From Enterobacteriaceae bacterium B14 (GTDB lineage Bacteria; Pseudomonadota; Gammaproteobacteria; Enterobacterales; Enterobacteriaceae): a stretch of 51,050 bases of DNA. The notes beneath the pieces were generated by a model. That model was not told the DNA's origin. It did no database searches and was given only the letters and a program-made list of their open reading frames with translations. Location of the stretch: contig DF158884.1 in assembly GCA_000307305.1 (NCBI GenBank), forward strand, positions 211,643 to 262,692, in the 5' to 3' direction. Each line of letters begins with the position of its first letter. Positions within the stretch are counted from its first letter, which is position 1. Of this stretch, positions 36,017-47,800 are shown in pieces. The position numbers were made by a program, and so were the translations under genes.

Positions 36017-37129
36017 TTACGCCTTCCCAGTTTTACTACGATAGCGCTGAGTTGCAGACTGCATAAGAGCAATACCGCAACCTAATATTCCACCAACAAG
36101 AACACCAAGAATTAAAATCAGTGCCTTTTTAGGTTTGTCTTTCGTGGTTGGCTCTGCAGGTGCCAGTAAATAACGGTAAGACTGTGTCGACACGTTTTTC
36201 TTTAATAGAGGCTCAACCAGAGCCAACTGCCGCTCTATCTCATAGTATTTAACAGGCAGGATAATGGGTGTATTTTTTAGCTTATCTATCTCAGTACCGA
36301 GCAACTTCTCACCAAGCATATAAGACTTTATATTTTCCATATTTCCACCACTGGAAGCGCTATCTGTACTGAAAAAGTAATTTTTAATCCCCGCTTGCTG
36401 AGCAATGGAGATCGCCAATGCCAAATAACTTAGGTCAGTCTTTCTTTTACTTTCTAAGTTAAAGGTGATGTCTTCTGCTTCCTGCTTTCTCGCAGCAACA
36501 ACACCATCTATGGTATAGCGGAACTCTTTATCATTTAGGGAAACAACATTCGTATTAACCTGATTGATATAAGACACCAGCATATTTTTTGCCACTACAG
36601 GGTTATCTGCACTCATCGAGACCACATAAGAGCTAAATTTCTTTTTCTCATCAGGCGGAGTAATGACTAAAATTTCATCCGTTGCTTTTTCTAACCAACG
36701 CTGTTTGGCTAGGGGGTCATCACCTTTGGTTTCTTTTTTGAAAAAATCCGTACCAGATAAAAATGCAATTTTGCTGTCAGGGCTTGCTGCCATTTCAAGA
36801 AAATCAGCAAATAGCGCTGTATTATTTATCATCGAATTATCAATAATACCCGCACGAACGAACGCCCGTCTGTACTCCATTAGATCATTTGTATTCTCAA
36901 TCCTTGGTGCCGTGATATATGCTTTAGATGTCCATACTTCCTTTGCAGTAAAAGCATACGCACCGGCAAGGATAGTGCAGACAAAAGTACAAATGATGAT
37001 CAATACCTTTTTACGCCAAAGAACTGATAGCAACTCCATCAGGTCAATCTCATCTCTATGCTCTGTATCAAACCGAGGATAATTGGTCTCAGGCATCACT
37101 GTTGGGTGCTGTGAGTTTTTATCAGTCAT
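36017..37129 (-). CDS. Wzz/FepE-family O-antigen chain-length determinant
   Basis: The ATG at 37129 gives 370 residues; FepE is about 377. The N-terminus has the Wzz pattern 'DEIDLMELLSVLWRKKVLIIICTFVCTILAGAYAF' with the first membrane helix near 47–67, then a long periplasmic helical region including 'LALAISIAQQAGIKNYFFS', which resembles the corresponding FepE segment, and a last helix 'KKALILILGVLVGGILGCGIALM' near 334–356. Wzz proteins set the modal length of O-antigen or capsule chains in the inner membrane. It lies downstream of the type I secretion genes on the same strand. No polysaccharide synthesis genes are near it, which makes its place here unusual. Confidence 0.85.
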   Translation of the reverse strand: MTDKNSQHPTVMPETNYPRFDTEHRDEIDLMELLSVLWRKKVLIIICTFVCTILAGAYAFTAKEVWTSKAYITAPRIENTNDLMEYRRAFVRAGIIDNSMINNTALFADFLEMAASPDSKIAFLSGTDFFKKETKGDDPLAKQRWLEKATDEILVITPPDEKKKFSSYVVSMSADNPVVAKNMLVSYINQVNTNVVSLNDKEFRYTIDGVVAARKQEAEDITFNLESKRKTDLSYLALAISIAQQAGIKNYFFSTDSASSGGNMENIKSYMLGEKLLGTEIDKLKNTPIILPVKYYEIERQLALVEPLLKKNVSTQSYRYLLAPAEPTTKDKPKKALILILGVLVGGILGCGIALMQSATQRYRSKTGKA

Positions 37130-37498
37130 CAATCATTCCAGCCTTATGAATAAAAATTTTCTATCATCACTACTATAGAGAGTATTTGGATAAGCACATA
37201 AATCTCGATCAAACACTGAGATGGCTTCTTAACGCGGCAGTATAAAGTATTTAAGCTAAATTGAGTATGCTAGGCTAAAAGTTATCAACATAATAAATGC
37301 ATAAACAAAGAATAAAAACAGACTAGAGCCCCCAAATAAATATAACTATCAGTATATAGTACTAAAAAATCACATGCCATAGTAAAAACACAGCGTTATC
37401 AAAGGTCAGATTGTTATTTATTCTTTACACAAAAACAGAATAAAATACTTTTTTGACTGATATATCGTTACAATATACCAGCCACTTTACCCTTGACC
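37130..37498. other. Intergenic gap between HlyD-like and wzz-like genes
   Basis: This is a 369-base AT-rich gap between two reverse-strand genes. It holds the ribosome-binding site AAGGCTGGA of the wzz-like gene and probably its own promoter. I see no coding frame or clear palindrome. Confidence 0.4.
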
Positions 37499-38818
37499 TT
37501 AACGTTCTCTTAACGCCTCTCGCGCTTTATTCAGCGGCTTAAACAGATAATCGAGTACGCTCTTTCTACCCGTATTCACATCTACCGTTGCCGTCATACC
37601 AGGGAAGATAGGGAACGCCTTGCCAGACTTATTCGTCAGATGATCAGCATCGGTTAGGATATAGACGCGGTAGTAATACACATCACGTCGAACATCATCC
37701 TGAATAGTATCCGGTGAAATCACCGTTACCTTACCTATCAAGCCACCATAAATGGAGTAGTCATACGCCGTTACCTTCACCTGAGCAACTTGCCCTGGAT
37801 GGATAAAAGCCACGTCTCTTGGTGAGATGCGAGCTTCAATAAGCAATTGTTCATCTAAAGGAACAATCGTCATCAAGCGGCCATTGGGTGGGATAACACC
37901 ACCTACCGTAGTCACTTCGATATTTTTCACAATACCGCGCATTGGCGCAGTAAACGTCAGTCGCGTTAGGGAGTCAGCACGGCCTCTAGTGACTGAACGT
38001 TGAGCTTCGATCTCGCCATTTGCCCTAGCCAGTTCTTCACGCGCTTTGACATAGTACTGGCTTTCCATCTCTGCAACTTTGCTTTGCATTTCGTTTTTCT
38101 GGCGGCTCAAACGCAGTACTTCAACGTCACTGGCTGCACCTTGAGAAACAAGAGGCACGGTCATTCTTAGCTCTTTCTCAACCAGCGCTATCCCTTGTCT
38201 CAAGCCCGCAACACCGCTTTTTAAACTTTCACGACGGGACTCATACAGCGCCGTTTCCGCTTTAACCAGCCCCGGCTCAGTCATGACTTCCGGTGGAAAT
38301 TCTAGAGGGACATTATTTACTTCAGAGTTAAGACGGGCGGCGGTTGCCAATGCGGCTCTCAGCCTAGACTCACTCTCCTGCATACTGGACTCAGTCTTCG
38401 TTTTATCCAGTTTTGCCAGAATTTGTCCCTTCTCTACAATGCTTCCCTCTCTCACTTCTAGATCAACCAATATTCCCCCTTCTAGGGATTGGACGACTTG
38501 TTCATGGGAAGAAGGCACCACTTTACCTGTACCGCTTGTTACCTCATCCAACTGAAAGAAGTAAGCCCAAACAAAGAAGCAAATTAACATCGTTACCACC
38601 AGCCAAACCAGCTTGGTCGCTTTTGGTAACTTAGGCTCACGGATACCCGTGTAATATTGATAAGGCGCAGGGGCTAATCCCGGCCCTTTACCTTTAGGTG
38701 CCTGAGCAGCTTTAGGTTTACCCACAGGCTCTGCTGCCGCTTTAGGAGCCGCTTCTGACTTAACCCCTGCATTCACCGTCATACTCGGACGATTTGGTTT
38801 ATTCTCTTCTGTCGACAT
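37499..38818 (-). CDS. HlyD-family type I secretion membrane fusion protein
   Basis: This 439-residue adaptor has an Ala/Pro/Lys-rich cytoplasmic N-terminal stretch of about 65 residues, one membrane helix ('LVWLVVTMLICFFVWAYFF', about 70–88), a split lipoyl domain ('VVQSLEGGILVDLEVREGSIVEKGQILAKLD'), a long coiled-coil hairpin (about 138–280) and a C-terminal beta-barrel ('TFTAPMRGIVKNIEVTTVGGVIPPNG', 'FPIFPGMTATVDVNTGRKSVLDYLFKPL'). HlyD proteins link the inner-membrane ABC transporter to TolC. It lies 89 bases downstream of the ABC gene, so both serve the adhesin upstream. It resembles the LapC/BapD type rather than the haemolysin adaptor, by context. Confidence 0.92.
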   Translation of the reverse strand: MSTEENKPNRPSMTVNAGVKSEAAPKAAAEPVGKPKAAQAPKGKGPGLAPAPYQYYTGIREPKLPKATKLVWLVVTMLICFFVWAYFFQLDEVTSGTGKVVPSSHEQVVQSLEGGILVDLEVREGSIVEKGQILAKLDKTKTESSMQESESRLRAALATAARLNSEVNNVPLEFPPEVMTEPGLVKAETALYESRRESLKSGVAGLRQGIALVEKELRMTVPLVSQGAASDVEVLRLSRQKNEMQSKVAEMESQYYVKAREELARANGEIEAQRSVTRGRADSLTRLTFTAPMRGIVKNIEVTTVGGVIPPNGRLMTIVPLDEQLLIEARISPRDVAFIHPGQVAQVKVTAYDYSIYGGLIGKVTVISPDTIQDDVRRDVYYYRVYILTDADHLTNKSGKAFPIFPGMTATVDVNTGRKSVLDYLFKPLNKAREALRER

Positions 38819-38907
38819 GTTGTTTCATCATCTCTGCTGCCTTTTTGTCCCTTATGTATTGAATGGGCAAAAAGGCAAATAGTATAGGGAGCCATATATA
38901 TCAGCGA

Positions 38908-41019
38908 TTAACTCATATGTTTCTCAAGGATTTGCTGCTTTGGCCCATCCATAACAATCTTGCCGTTATCCACTACAATAATTCGATCAACCAGTTGTAA
39001 TACCGCCATGCGGTGTGTTGCCACGACCAGAGTACGATTACCTAACCATTGAGACAGACGCTCAATAATCTGTTTCTCGGTAACCTCATCCAGCCAAGCT
39101 GTCGGCTCATCCAACAGCAAAATATTCGGTTGTCGAATAAGCGTCCGAGCCAGTAACAGCGCTTGGCGCTGCCCGCCAGACAATCCCATACCACCTTCCA
39201 GAATCTGGTAGTTGATACCATCCTGTTGGCTCTGTACAAACGACAAAGCACCACTAAGTGTCAGGGCGCGAACAATGTCATCATCCGTCGCTAGAGGCAT
39301 CCCCATGACAATGTTGTCGCGAATAGAACCAAAAAACAGGCGAGCATTCTGGTTCAAAAAGCCCATATCACGGCGTACATCGGCGGGGTCTAACATGGTC
39401 ATGTTTAAACCATCGAGCAACAACTGCCCTTCCTGCGCAACGTTCAACCCTGCCATCAGTTGCAGCAAGGTCGATTTGCCTGCGCCATTACGACCTAACA
39501 GAGCAACCTTTTCACCAGCCTTGATATTTAGTGAAGGAATATTCAATGCGGTAGTTGGTGAGTCCTCACCATACTTAAAAGAGGTATTTTTAAACTGATA
39601 GCTACCGTAAATCACTGGGCGATGGACGGCTTTCGAACGCTCAGGCTGATCGATTGGCCGCTTCATCAGCTCATCAATACCGTTACGCGCCACCTTAGCC
39701 TGCTGCCAACGAGAAAGCACACCAGAAATCTGGGATAACGGCGCAATAGTACGCGAGGAAAGAATGGTAGTACCGATGAGAGCACCGGTGGTCATATCAC
39801 CACTCATCACCATGAAACACCCAACCAGCAGTACAACTGCATAGACGATGGACTGCACTTCTTGTGTCCATGTCATTAATAAGCTGGTAAGAAAACGCTG
39901 CTTCATACTGATACTGGCAGAAACATCGTTGATATGATTCCACTGGTTCTGAAAACGCTGCTCAGCACGCAGCAGTTTAATGTCATCCAGCGATTCTACT
40001 GCTTCTACTAGCATCGCGTTGCGGATCGCGGATTCACGTATCCCGTCGTTAGACAGTTTTGCCAGCGGCTTTTGGATTAATAATCCAGGAATCAGTAACA
40101 GAGGAATAGCGGCCAGAACAACCAGCGCCAAAGGACCTCCGATCAGCCATAAAATGCAGACAAACAGCAAGAAGAAAGGCAGGTCTGCAATAGTGGAGAT
40201 CGTCGTGGAGGTAATAAGCTCCCGCACCTGTTCTAGTTCCCTAATTTGGGAAATGAACGACCCCGTTGACTTGGAACGAGCATCGTTACGAATTCGTAGA
40301 GCGTGACCAAATACGCGGTCTGAAATTTTTAAATCGGCACGTTTACCGATCATGTCTGAGATCTGAACACGGGACATCCGCATCATGAACTCAAAAAGAA
40401 TCGCAATCATCACGCCGCCAAACAGTACCCAAAGTGTAGGTTCTGACTGAGCGGGAACAACGCGATCGTATACCTGCATAGAGAACACCATGCCGGCTAA
40501 AGCTAAAACGTTCGCCACCATGGAGGAGAACATGATATCGGTATAACGGCGCCAATCGCGCAGCGCTATTTTCCAGAACCAGTTTTCCTGATAGGGCTTG
40601 ATATACTCATCAACCCGCGCATCAGGCACCGACGATTCGGGTTTAACGATAGCGACAAACGAAATTCGTGCCCCTATCTCTTCTGCCGTCAAAGTCGTTG
40701 CTAATCCGCCATCACCGCTGAACAACACGCTGATATTGCCTCTATCATCCATCTTGTCCAGTACACCCACTTGGCCATTAGAAAACTGGGCCAACATTGG
40801 CATACGCCAAGGATCAAGCATAGTAGATACGAAAGGTTCAAAACGGGCAATCATGCCTAACTGGCGCGACATTCGCTCTAAAATAATATCGATAGAAGCG
40901 CCCTGCTCCCATTGCAAAGCAACGCGAACATTCTCTTCCGAGTAGTCAAGGCGATAGTGCCTTGCTACGTGTAGCATGGCGGTCAGCCAGAGTTCATGTG
41001 AGGGTTTAGAGTTACTCAT
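38908..41019 (-). CDS. Type I secretion ABC transporter with inactive C39-like domain
   Basis: From 41019 this is a 703-residue transporter. Residues 1–130 form a C39-peptidase-like domain ('MLHVARHYRLDYSEENVRVAL') that contains no cysteine, so it is a substrate-docking domain, not a protease. A six-helix ABC membrane region follows (about 150–430), then the ATPase with Walker A 'LLGRNGAGKSTLLQLMAG', signature 'GLSGGQRQALLLARTLIR', Walker B 'ILLLDEPTAWLDE' and the H-loop 'VVATHRMAVL'. It powers export of the giant adhesin through the envelope with the HlyD adaptor. The frame extends to 41082, but the 'MSNSKPSHELWL' start looks more family-like; its ribosome-binding site is weak. Confidence 0.92.
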   Translation of the reverse strand: MSNSKPSHELWLTAMLHVARHYRLDYSEENVRVALQWEQGASIDIILERMSRQLGMIARFEPFVSTMLDPWRMPMLAQFSNGQVGVLDKMDDRGNISVLFSGDGGLATTLTAEEIGARISFVAIVKPESSVPDARVDEYIKPYQENWFWKIALRDWRRYTDIMFSSMVANVLALAGMVFSMQVYDRVVPAQSEPTLWVLFGGVMIAILFEFMMRMSRVQISDMIGKRADLKISDRVFGHALRIRNDARSKSTGSFISQIRELEQVRELITSTTISTIADLPFFLLFVCILWLIGGPLALVVLAAIPLLLIPGLLIQKPLAKLSNDGIRESAIRNAMLVEAVESLDDIKLLRAEQRFQNQWNHINDVSASISMKQRFLTSLLMTWTQEVQSIVYAVVLLVGCFMVMSGDMTTGALIGTTILSSRTIAPLSQISGVLSRWQQAKVARNGIDELMKRPIDQPERSKAVHRPVIYGSYQFKNTSFKYGEDSPTTALNIPSLNIKAGEKVALLGRNGAGKSTLLQLMAGLNVAQEGQLLLDGLNMTMLDPADVRRDMGFLNQNARLFFGSIRDNIVMGMPLATDDDIVRALTLSGALSFVQSQQDGINYQILEGGMGLSGGQRQALLLARTLIRQPNILLLDEPTAWLDEVTEKQIIERLSQWLGNRTLVVATHRMAVLQLVDRIIVVDNGKIVMDGPKQQILEKHMS

Positions 41020-41102
41020 AAGATTACAGCTATATTCCTTAAACAAGACTAACTGATTGAAATAGCCAAGCCTTCTATTCACTCGGTCATTGTCACATCA
41101 TC

Positions 41103-41134
41103 AGCGAAAAGGAGAGCCGCAATTGGCTCTCCTT
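41103..41134 (-). terminator. Terminator-like hairpin between adhesin and secretion genes
   Basis: On the reverse strand perfect arms AAGGAGAGCC and GGCTCTCCTT enclose a 6-base loop and are followed by TTCGCTG. It lies 28 bases after the adhesin stop and 84 bases before the ABC start. It may be a leaky terminator that lowers transporter expression relative to the adhesin. Confidence 0.65.
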
Positions 41135-41161
41135 ATTAACGCAACTTCATCAAACCATAAA

Positions 41162-41890
41162 CTAGATAACTAACAGTTGATGGTTTGCCAACAACGTTGC
41201 TAAGTCGGTCTGAACACCCGTCAACGTAACCAGAGGGGTCGGAGCATAAGAACCACCTGAACCATCACGGTCAACGCTAATGACTGTATTACCGTTTTCT
41301 GTCTTAACAGTGATGAAATCCATAATGTTTCCAGCACCGCTATCCAGAGTTGCAACACCGTCAACATAGCTCGCACTGCCAGTACCGGTATAACCAGAAC
41401 CTTGTAACAGGTCGCGAATATCAATGCGATCTGTATCTGCAGTACCTTCCCATGTACCCACAGTGAAGCCGTTTACGGTGTCACTGCCGTTACCACCCGT
41501 TGCATCTGCTTTATTCAACAGGTTATACAGCAAGGTATCGTGACCAGCTCCGCCGTTCAGGTTAAAGGTATCATTACCGCCACGACCATCGAACATGTTG
41601 TTACCCTTACCACTGGTAAGTGTATCGGCCTGATTAGTACCAGCGATACCTTCAATATCAGTAAAGGTTGCAACATTAAAGTTGGTGTTTTGAGCACCCG
41701 CTTTGCTTAGGTCAACGTTAACGCCCACGGTTGACAGTTTAAAGTCTACGATATCCATACCGCCAGTTGCAGACCAAGTGCTGTGATCAGACGTTGTCTC
41801 CCAACCACCGCTACCATTATAGGTATCCGTACCTGCCGTCGCGAAGAAGGTATCGTTATAACCCGTACCAACAAACTTGCCATTATTGGA
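41162..41890 (-). other. RTX-type C-terminal secretion region of the adhesin
   Basis: The segment begins 'GTGYNDTFFATAGTDTYNGSGG', passes through 'GTNQADTLTSGKGNNMFDGRGG' with GGxGxD-like nonapeptides, and ends with a domain like the C-terminal targets of large type I-secreted proteins. The signal is uncleaved in this class. Confidence 0.8.
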
Positions 41891-44800
41891 TGCGGAGCTG
41901 TTTTCTGCAGACAGCACATAGTTATGTGTTGCCTCTTGTGCAGTCAGGCCACCCCAAGTCTGGTTAATCGTCTCGTTCACGTTAGAGCTTGTGGTCCCAA
42001 CAGAACGCACCAACTCAGCACGGTAAGTCTCGTTAGCATTCAGACCGTAGAAGTTCACTAGCGCTGAAGCGTCGTTAATACCAACCCCTGATTGGGCGTT
42101 AATGATCTGCGAAGCGACCAGCTTGCCAGACGAATCGTACAGACGCACTGTGTTGCCGTAGAACGAGTTAATACCTTCGCCGTCAAGGATCTTCAGATGG
42201 ATAGAAGTACCTTCTGCTACGGTATTGGTGTTCTGCTCAAGTTGTACGGTTCCGTTTTGACGGAAGATCAACAGATCCTGAGCACCATCCCAATCATAAT
42301 CAAGCAGTGCTGCACCTGAAACCTTAGAACTTGAGCCAGCTGCCCCAAATGCCTGAGAGGTAAAGCTTGCAACGCCTTTCACCCCATCGTTGACATAGAG
42401 ATAGGATTTACCCGTTGTTTGAGCCAACTTAATAATATCCATGTTGCCATCGTGGTCCCAGTCAACAGCGACAGAAATGTTACTCGCATAGATATCTGTT
42501 GCTGTCGTTCCGACCTTCTGAGCAGCACCAAGGTTACCCGAGCCATCGTTAAGCATGACAACACCTTGGCTGGTTGATGCATTTAATCTTGATGTGGCTA
42601 GGTATAGGTCCATAGAACCATCACCATCAAAATCAGCCCAAGTCATCGAGACACTATTAGCCGCAGCCGCTTCACCAGAACCGCTAAAGAACGTATTAGC
42701 AATGTTCTGACCCCACTTAAAGGTGCCATCTCCCTGGTTAACCAACGTTGACAATGTATAGTTATTGCCGTTAACGGTCGTGTGTTGCGCTATGTCTACT
42801 TTACCATCGTTGTTCAAGTCGACACCGGAGCCCTCCATCAAGCTATAGTAGCGGTCGACTTTATCTCCGGCTTTAACGTTACCGCTGTTTTGAGCACCAT
42901 TCTTAGAAGAGTAAGCTAATGTCCCGCCCTTGTTATAGATAAACGTACTTGAATCAGGACCACCCGCATCACCAATAACGAAGTCTATATAACCATCACC
43001 TTCACGGTCGAATGCAACAACAGAACCGTACCAAATATCAGCATCCTGGCCAGAAAGGTTTCTATTAGTAAAGCCTCCAGCACCATTATTTGTGAGTATC
43101 TGCAGCGTATCCCAGTTACTACTACTTACGACCATATCCGCATATCCATCACGGTTAAAGTCAGCAAAAGTACTGTTAATCGAGTTACCCTGGCTCATCG
43201 TATAGCTTTGCTTGCTATAAGTATTTACATCCTTTGATGACACGATTTGCTGGTTTGCAGAGATCATCCATAAACCATTAGCATCGACAGTAAAGGTCGC
43301 GCCTGTGCCATTTCGGCTCGTAGTACCCGTTGTCCACGAAGGCGTCAAACTTGCCTCATCGTTAACAATCACGTTGCCCGTCTGAATACCAGCCTGATTA
43401 CCGTTACCAGCACCACTCTTAACTTGAGTTGTTACTGTGTAATTTGCAGAAGCTAATGTATCTGAATTAGGAACTTGCAAATACCACGTATGGTTAAGCG
43501 GGTCGACAACCACTAAACCACCGTTCTCGGAGGTATATTTCTTACCGTTAACCGTCACTTCCACATACTGGCCATTGACCAAGTCACCGGAAACCACACC
43601 GCTGATGATTGGTGTGTGATCCGTAGTAGTTTGCGCAGTTACCGTTGCTGTCGTTGTCGGTCTTGTTGTATCAACAGTCAGTTTGAAATCCGACGAACCT
43701 GTCGTATTCCCCGCCAAATCGACAATCTTAGCCGTATAGACATAAGAACCATCGCTTAGCCCTGAATCCGTAAATGTCCACTTACCACCAGTAAAGGCAG
43801 CCACACCAACAAACACGTTGTCGCGGAACACTTGAACCACTTCACCAGCTGCCAGAGCCTGAGTTAGGCTGATGTTCAGCGTTGGCGTCGTATCATCCGT
43901 AACCGGATGCATATCAAGTGTGTAGGTACCAGAACGGTCACCTTCATTATCGGTATAACTATCAATACTGATACCAGATAGTGGATTGACCGTATCAACA
44001 ATAATGTCTTTCGATACAGGAGTACTTGGGTTACCCGCAACATCAAGAATACGCATTTCATACGTATTCTTACCATCAGCTAATGGGTTAACTGTCGCAA
44101 AGTTCCAGTCAGTACCGTTAACTGCTGTTACTGTGACCCAATCACCACCATTCAAGCGGATTTGTAGTGTTTCATTCGTTTCTAGTGCTTTACTCAAAGT
44201 ACCGTACAGCGTTGGGCTTTGATCGCTCGTGATAAAGTCAGACGACGAACTACCCGTATCGTTAGTGATATGGTCAATCACGATAGTGGAGGTTGAAGCC
44301 GTTGTATCTACTTCGATAATCTGCTTAGAACCTGGGCCTTCGTTGCCAGCTCTGTCGATAACGCGCATGAGGTACTCATACTTACCATCAGGCAGTGCCG
44401 TCGCATTCGCCAATGTCCAAGTAATGACACCACCGATGTTAACCAGTGTGACAGCCTGCCAAGTCTGGCCACCATCCAAACTGATTTCTGCTTTGTCGCC
44501 TGCCCCCATAGTGCCTTGCAGAGAGCCATTGATCGTGAACGTATTGTCACTGGTAATAAAGTCAGTAGAGCTAGCCCCTGTATCCGTCGTGATGGAATCG
44601 ATAACTAACTTCGCCGTTGGCGCGGTTAAATCGATTTCAATATCACGGTCGATAGTACCTTTGTTACCTGTCGCACCGATGACTTCTGCATGAATCTTCG
44701 TCAGGCCTTCTGCCAATGCCTGCATATCTGTAGCACTGACAGACAAGGACCAGTTACCGCTCGCATCAACTACGCTGCTGATGTAAGTCTTACCATTCAG

Positions 44801-47800
44801 CGTAACAGTAACCGTCTTACCAATAGCATCACTGGTACCGCTAATAGTTTGCATCAACTGATGTTCATCGATGTTGACGATGTTGTCAGTAGCAAAGTCA
44901 TTAATGGTCAGCGCAGGCTTCAGAGATGTCACATCCACCGGATGAGTAATCACTAGGCTTGGGTTACCCGCCTGATCAGTTACCGTTGCTGTTATGTCAT
45001 AACGGCCGTCTGTCACACCGGTAAAGTGAGCTGGTGGTACTGTGATTTCCCATGTGCCATCAGGTTGAACCGTTGCCTGATACGGACGACCCATAAAGGT
45101 GACCGTCAGGATCTGGTTTGGTTCAGCAGTTGTTGTACCAGAGATTTTCACGCCAGCGGCTTGCTCATCCATACTGATTGAGTCATCGCCCGTCACCTTA
45201 TCAATCGTGATAGTCGGCGCAACCGTATCAATAGTGATTGGATGCTCAACAGTCACAATGTTGCCCGCTTTATCGCTCAGGCTTACTTCAACTTTTTCGC
45301 TGCCGTTCTGAAGCGCCGCAACTTCGCTTGCTGGCACGGTCACAGACCATTTGCCATCACCCGTTACGATAACGCTATGTGTCTGGCCGTTAATCACAAC
45401 ATTAACTGTCTGGCCGTTTTCTGCTCCACCATAAGTCCCGGAAATCACCAAATCCTTACCGTGCTCAATGGCATTGATTACATCATCGCCAGCGATCTTA
45501 TCGACAGTCAGAGATGGTGGCACCAGATCCAGATAGACATCACTAGATGTATTTGCTGGGTTATTCGCTACATCCGTAGCTGAAACAGTGACTTTATAGT
45601 AGGACTGATCAAGTGCGCCTACATCAACCGCATCTACCGTTAACTTCCAAGTATTATCAGCCTGAACAGTTACCGTGTAAGTCTTACCATTCAAAGTAAC
45701 AGTGACGTCACGTCCAATCAGGTTATTACTTGCCGTACCGGTAATATCTAGGCTCTGACCGTGTTCAACAGCATTGATCACGTTGTCACCAGAGATTGGA
45801 TCGAATGTCAGTGATGGCAGACCTGAAGCAACTTCGAAATTTGAAGTTGCAGAGTTGCTGTTACCGGCTTTATCAGAAACAGAAACGGTAATCGTGTTAG
45901 TCCCTTCTTTCAGGCCGTTAATGACGTTGGCTGCGAAACCAGCAGTCCACGTACCATCCTGTTGGACTTCAACGCGAGCAGTAACACCACCTACAGTCAC
46001 ACTAATGATTTGACCAATCGCATTACTTGTACCGGTCACAACTTGGTTAGCAGAGTGCTCTGCCGCATTAATGATGTCATCACCAGTAAACGCATCGATA
46101 GTAATCGTAGGTTTAACTGTATCAACAATCACATCTTGCGTAGCAGATGCTGGGTTCTTCGCCACATCAGACGTCGATGCAGTAACGGTGTAAGTCTTAT
46201 CAGCAAGAGAAGAGATATCTGCTGGTGTTAACGTCACCTTCCAAGAACCATCTTTCGCTACTGTTGTTACGTAATCTTTACCACCAATATTAACGGTGAT
46301 CTGGCGGCCCAGTTCTAAGCCGTAGGTCGTACCCGTGATATCCAGATTCTGCGCCTTCTCAGCCGCATTAATCATGTTATCGCCGGAAATCGTGTTGATA
46401 GTAATAGATGGAACTTCACTATCAATGGTTGCTTCGCGCTGCGATGAGGCCGTATTACCTGCCTGATTCTCAACACTGACCTTAATATCCAGAACACCTT
46501 CTGGCAGAGTCGCAAGTGCGTTTGCTGTCAAGGTGTGTTCCCAACGGTTTCCAGCCAGAACCTTGGTGGTATACGTGATACCACCAATCACCAGGGTGAT
46601 ATCCTGACCCACTTCAACACCGCTGACAGAACCAGAGAACTTAAGATCCTGACCCTTCTCTGCTGCGTTAATGATGTCGTCATCAGTAATGCTATCAATG
46701 CTGATAGCTACAGAGCCTAAATCGACCACAACCTTATGCGTATCGCCAACCGCGTTACCAACAGCGTTGGTACCGTTAGCGTTAATGTTCAACGTTCCTT
46801 GAGGGAGTGCTGATACATCAGACGCAGGGATATTGACCTGCCAGTTACCATCGCTGCCAACGGTCGCATTGTAGTTAATACCGTTAACTTTAACGACAAT
46901 GGTTGCACCTGCATCAAAGCCTTGGCTCGAACCTTTAATGGTTAGATCCTGACCGTGTTCAATGCTGTTAATGATGTCATCACCAGAAACAACACCGATA
47001 CGGATACCTGGTAGATTCGCATCGATCAACACATCGTGGGTCGCTGTGCTGGAGTTACCTGCAACGTTAGATACTGTTGCTGTAATCACAACATCACCGT
47101 TACCAATCGCTTTCCACTCGGCTGCTGTTACCAGAATGCTCCACTTACCACCCGCCAACACCGTTGCCGTGTGTTCTTGGCCATTGATGGTAACCGTGAT
47201 TTTCTGTCCAACTTCAGCGTTAAAGACGGTACCGCCTACGGTATGGCCGTTATTGATTTCAGTTGCGTTGATAATGTCATCGCCAGCAACTTTGTCGAAA
47301 ACAATGGTTGGAACCGCAGTGTTAACAGACACGATATGTGTACCGCTAGCGCCGTTACCAATGCTGTCAGTGACGCTTGCTGTAACGGTGTATGCTGCTT
47401 CACCTAGCGCTGCCACATCTGCAGCAGGGACCTTCAGAGACCAAGTACCATCAGATGATACGACAGTCACTTTGTACGCCTTTCCATTTAAGGTAACGGT
47501 AATTTCTCTGCCAACAACATCCGAGCTGGTACCCGTAATCGTCAGTTCACTACCTTTCTCTGTTGCGTTGATGATGTCATCGCCAGCAATAACATCGATA
47601 CCAACCTTAGGATCAGAGGTGTTGACCGTAATATCACGTTCAGCGTGGCTACTGTTACCCGCTTTATCTGTAACCACAACTGTCACTTTATAATTGTTGT
47701 CAGCCAGTGAGCTAACAATATTCGCCGGAATACCTGCATTCCATGACACACCATCGGCGTTAACCGTTGCATAGATGGTATGGCCATTAATAGTGATAGT

